A stretch of 14,449 nt of DNA, from assembly GCA_900556555.1 (NCBI GenBank), contig USPF01000053.1:1-14449 (forward strand), given 5' to 3'. The notes beneath the pieces are model-generated. The model did no database searches. It was not told where the DNA came from and saw only the letters and a list, made by a program, of their open reading frames with translations. The position numbers and the translations under genes were made by a program. This document shows, piece by piece, positions 14,364 to 14,449 of the stretch. Source of the DNA: an uncultured Blautia sp. (lineage in GTDB: Bacteria; Bacillota; Clostridia; Lachnospirales; Lachnospiraceae). Positions within the stretch are counted from its first letter, which is position 1, and each line of letters starts with the position of its first letter.

Positions 14364-14449
14364 CTAATGATACAGTAGATATAAAATCTGTTTCGGAATC
14401 ACACCGAATTCTCCATAAATACTCGAATAAAAGCTGTATAAGATATAAT
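14364..14449 (-). CDS. Possible C-terminal tail of an unrecognised gene (partial)
   Basis: One minus-strand frame entering from the right edge gives about 27 aromatic-rich residues ending KQILYLLYH and stops with TAG at 14366-14364, 8 bp before the strong terminator. That spacing is what the end of a real gene would show. The fragment is too short to identify, and another frame runs open through the terminator, so the reading frame is an inference from position. No family is claimed. Confidence 0.4.
   Translation of the reverse strand, partial: YILYSFYSSIYGEFGVIPKQILYLLYH

Noticed and set aside
14364..14449. A second minus-strand frame open from the right edge through the terminator
   Set aside because: It would translate the terminator stem and U tract; the frame stopping at 14364 fits the terminator position better.

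Overview
This window looks like chromosomal housekeeping and accessory DNA from a Gram-positive, moderately low-GC member of the Clostridia, most plausibly Lachnospiraceae. That placement is inferred from strong AGGAGG-type ribosome binding sites, a lipoprotein-anchored ABC binding protein, Gram-positive wall hydrolase architecture and the protein families present; no 16S or other marker is present. Every gene I can support lies on the minus strand, so transcription runs from high to low coordinates. There is no rRNA, tRNA, insertion sequence, prophage or CRISPR array.

Reading in the direction of transcription: (a) 14449-14311, the probable 3' tail of an unrecognised gene and its strong terminator. 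(b) 14260-11567, a large secreted cell-wall enzyme (signal peptide, Pro/Glu hexapeptide repeats, a duplicated 38-residue module, two SH3b domains, NlpC/P60 peptidase, 3D domain), followed 3 bp later by a GNAT acetyltransferase. (c) 11546-10133, an AGCS sodium:amino-acid symporter with its own promoter. (d) 10097-8849, an XRE-type HTH regulator with a long helical C-terminal part and a terminator. (e) 8839-6565, an AEC-family permease, truA and a PaaI-like thioesterase, apparently one operon. (f) 6582-4753, glnS with its own promoter and terminator; its start is best placed at a GTG. (g) 4725-3283, a MocR-type regulator. (h) 3286-260, a four-gene thiamine-precursor uptake operon (thiamine-binding protein, permease, THI5-like lipoprotein, ATPase) under a TPP riboswitch with a transcription terminator. 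(i) 200-1, a promoter with a 9-bp inverted repeat over its -10 box, and the first 50 codons of a probable family 3 glycoside hydrolase.

The most coherent functional unit is the TPP-controlled importer. Promoter, aptamer, terminator and a plausible antiterminator pairing can all be read, and the gene set is that of a ThiXYZ-type pyrimidine (HMP) transporter with an MTH1187/YkoF-like companion. The most unusual protein is the wall enzyme, which joins two wall-cleaving domain types behind a repeat-rich stalk carrying a 38-residue duplication I do not recognise. I do not see a clear undescribed system. The best leads are that duplicated module, the operator upstream of the glycoside hydrolase, the altered KMSKS-type loop in GlnS and the MocR gene abutting the thiamine operon.
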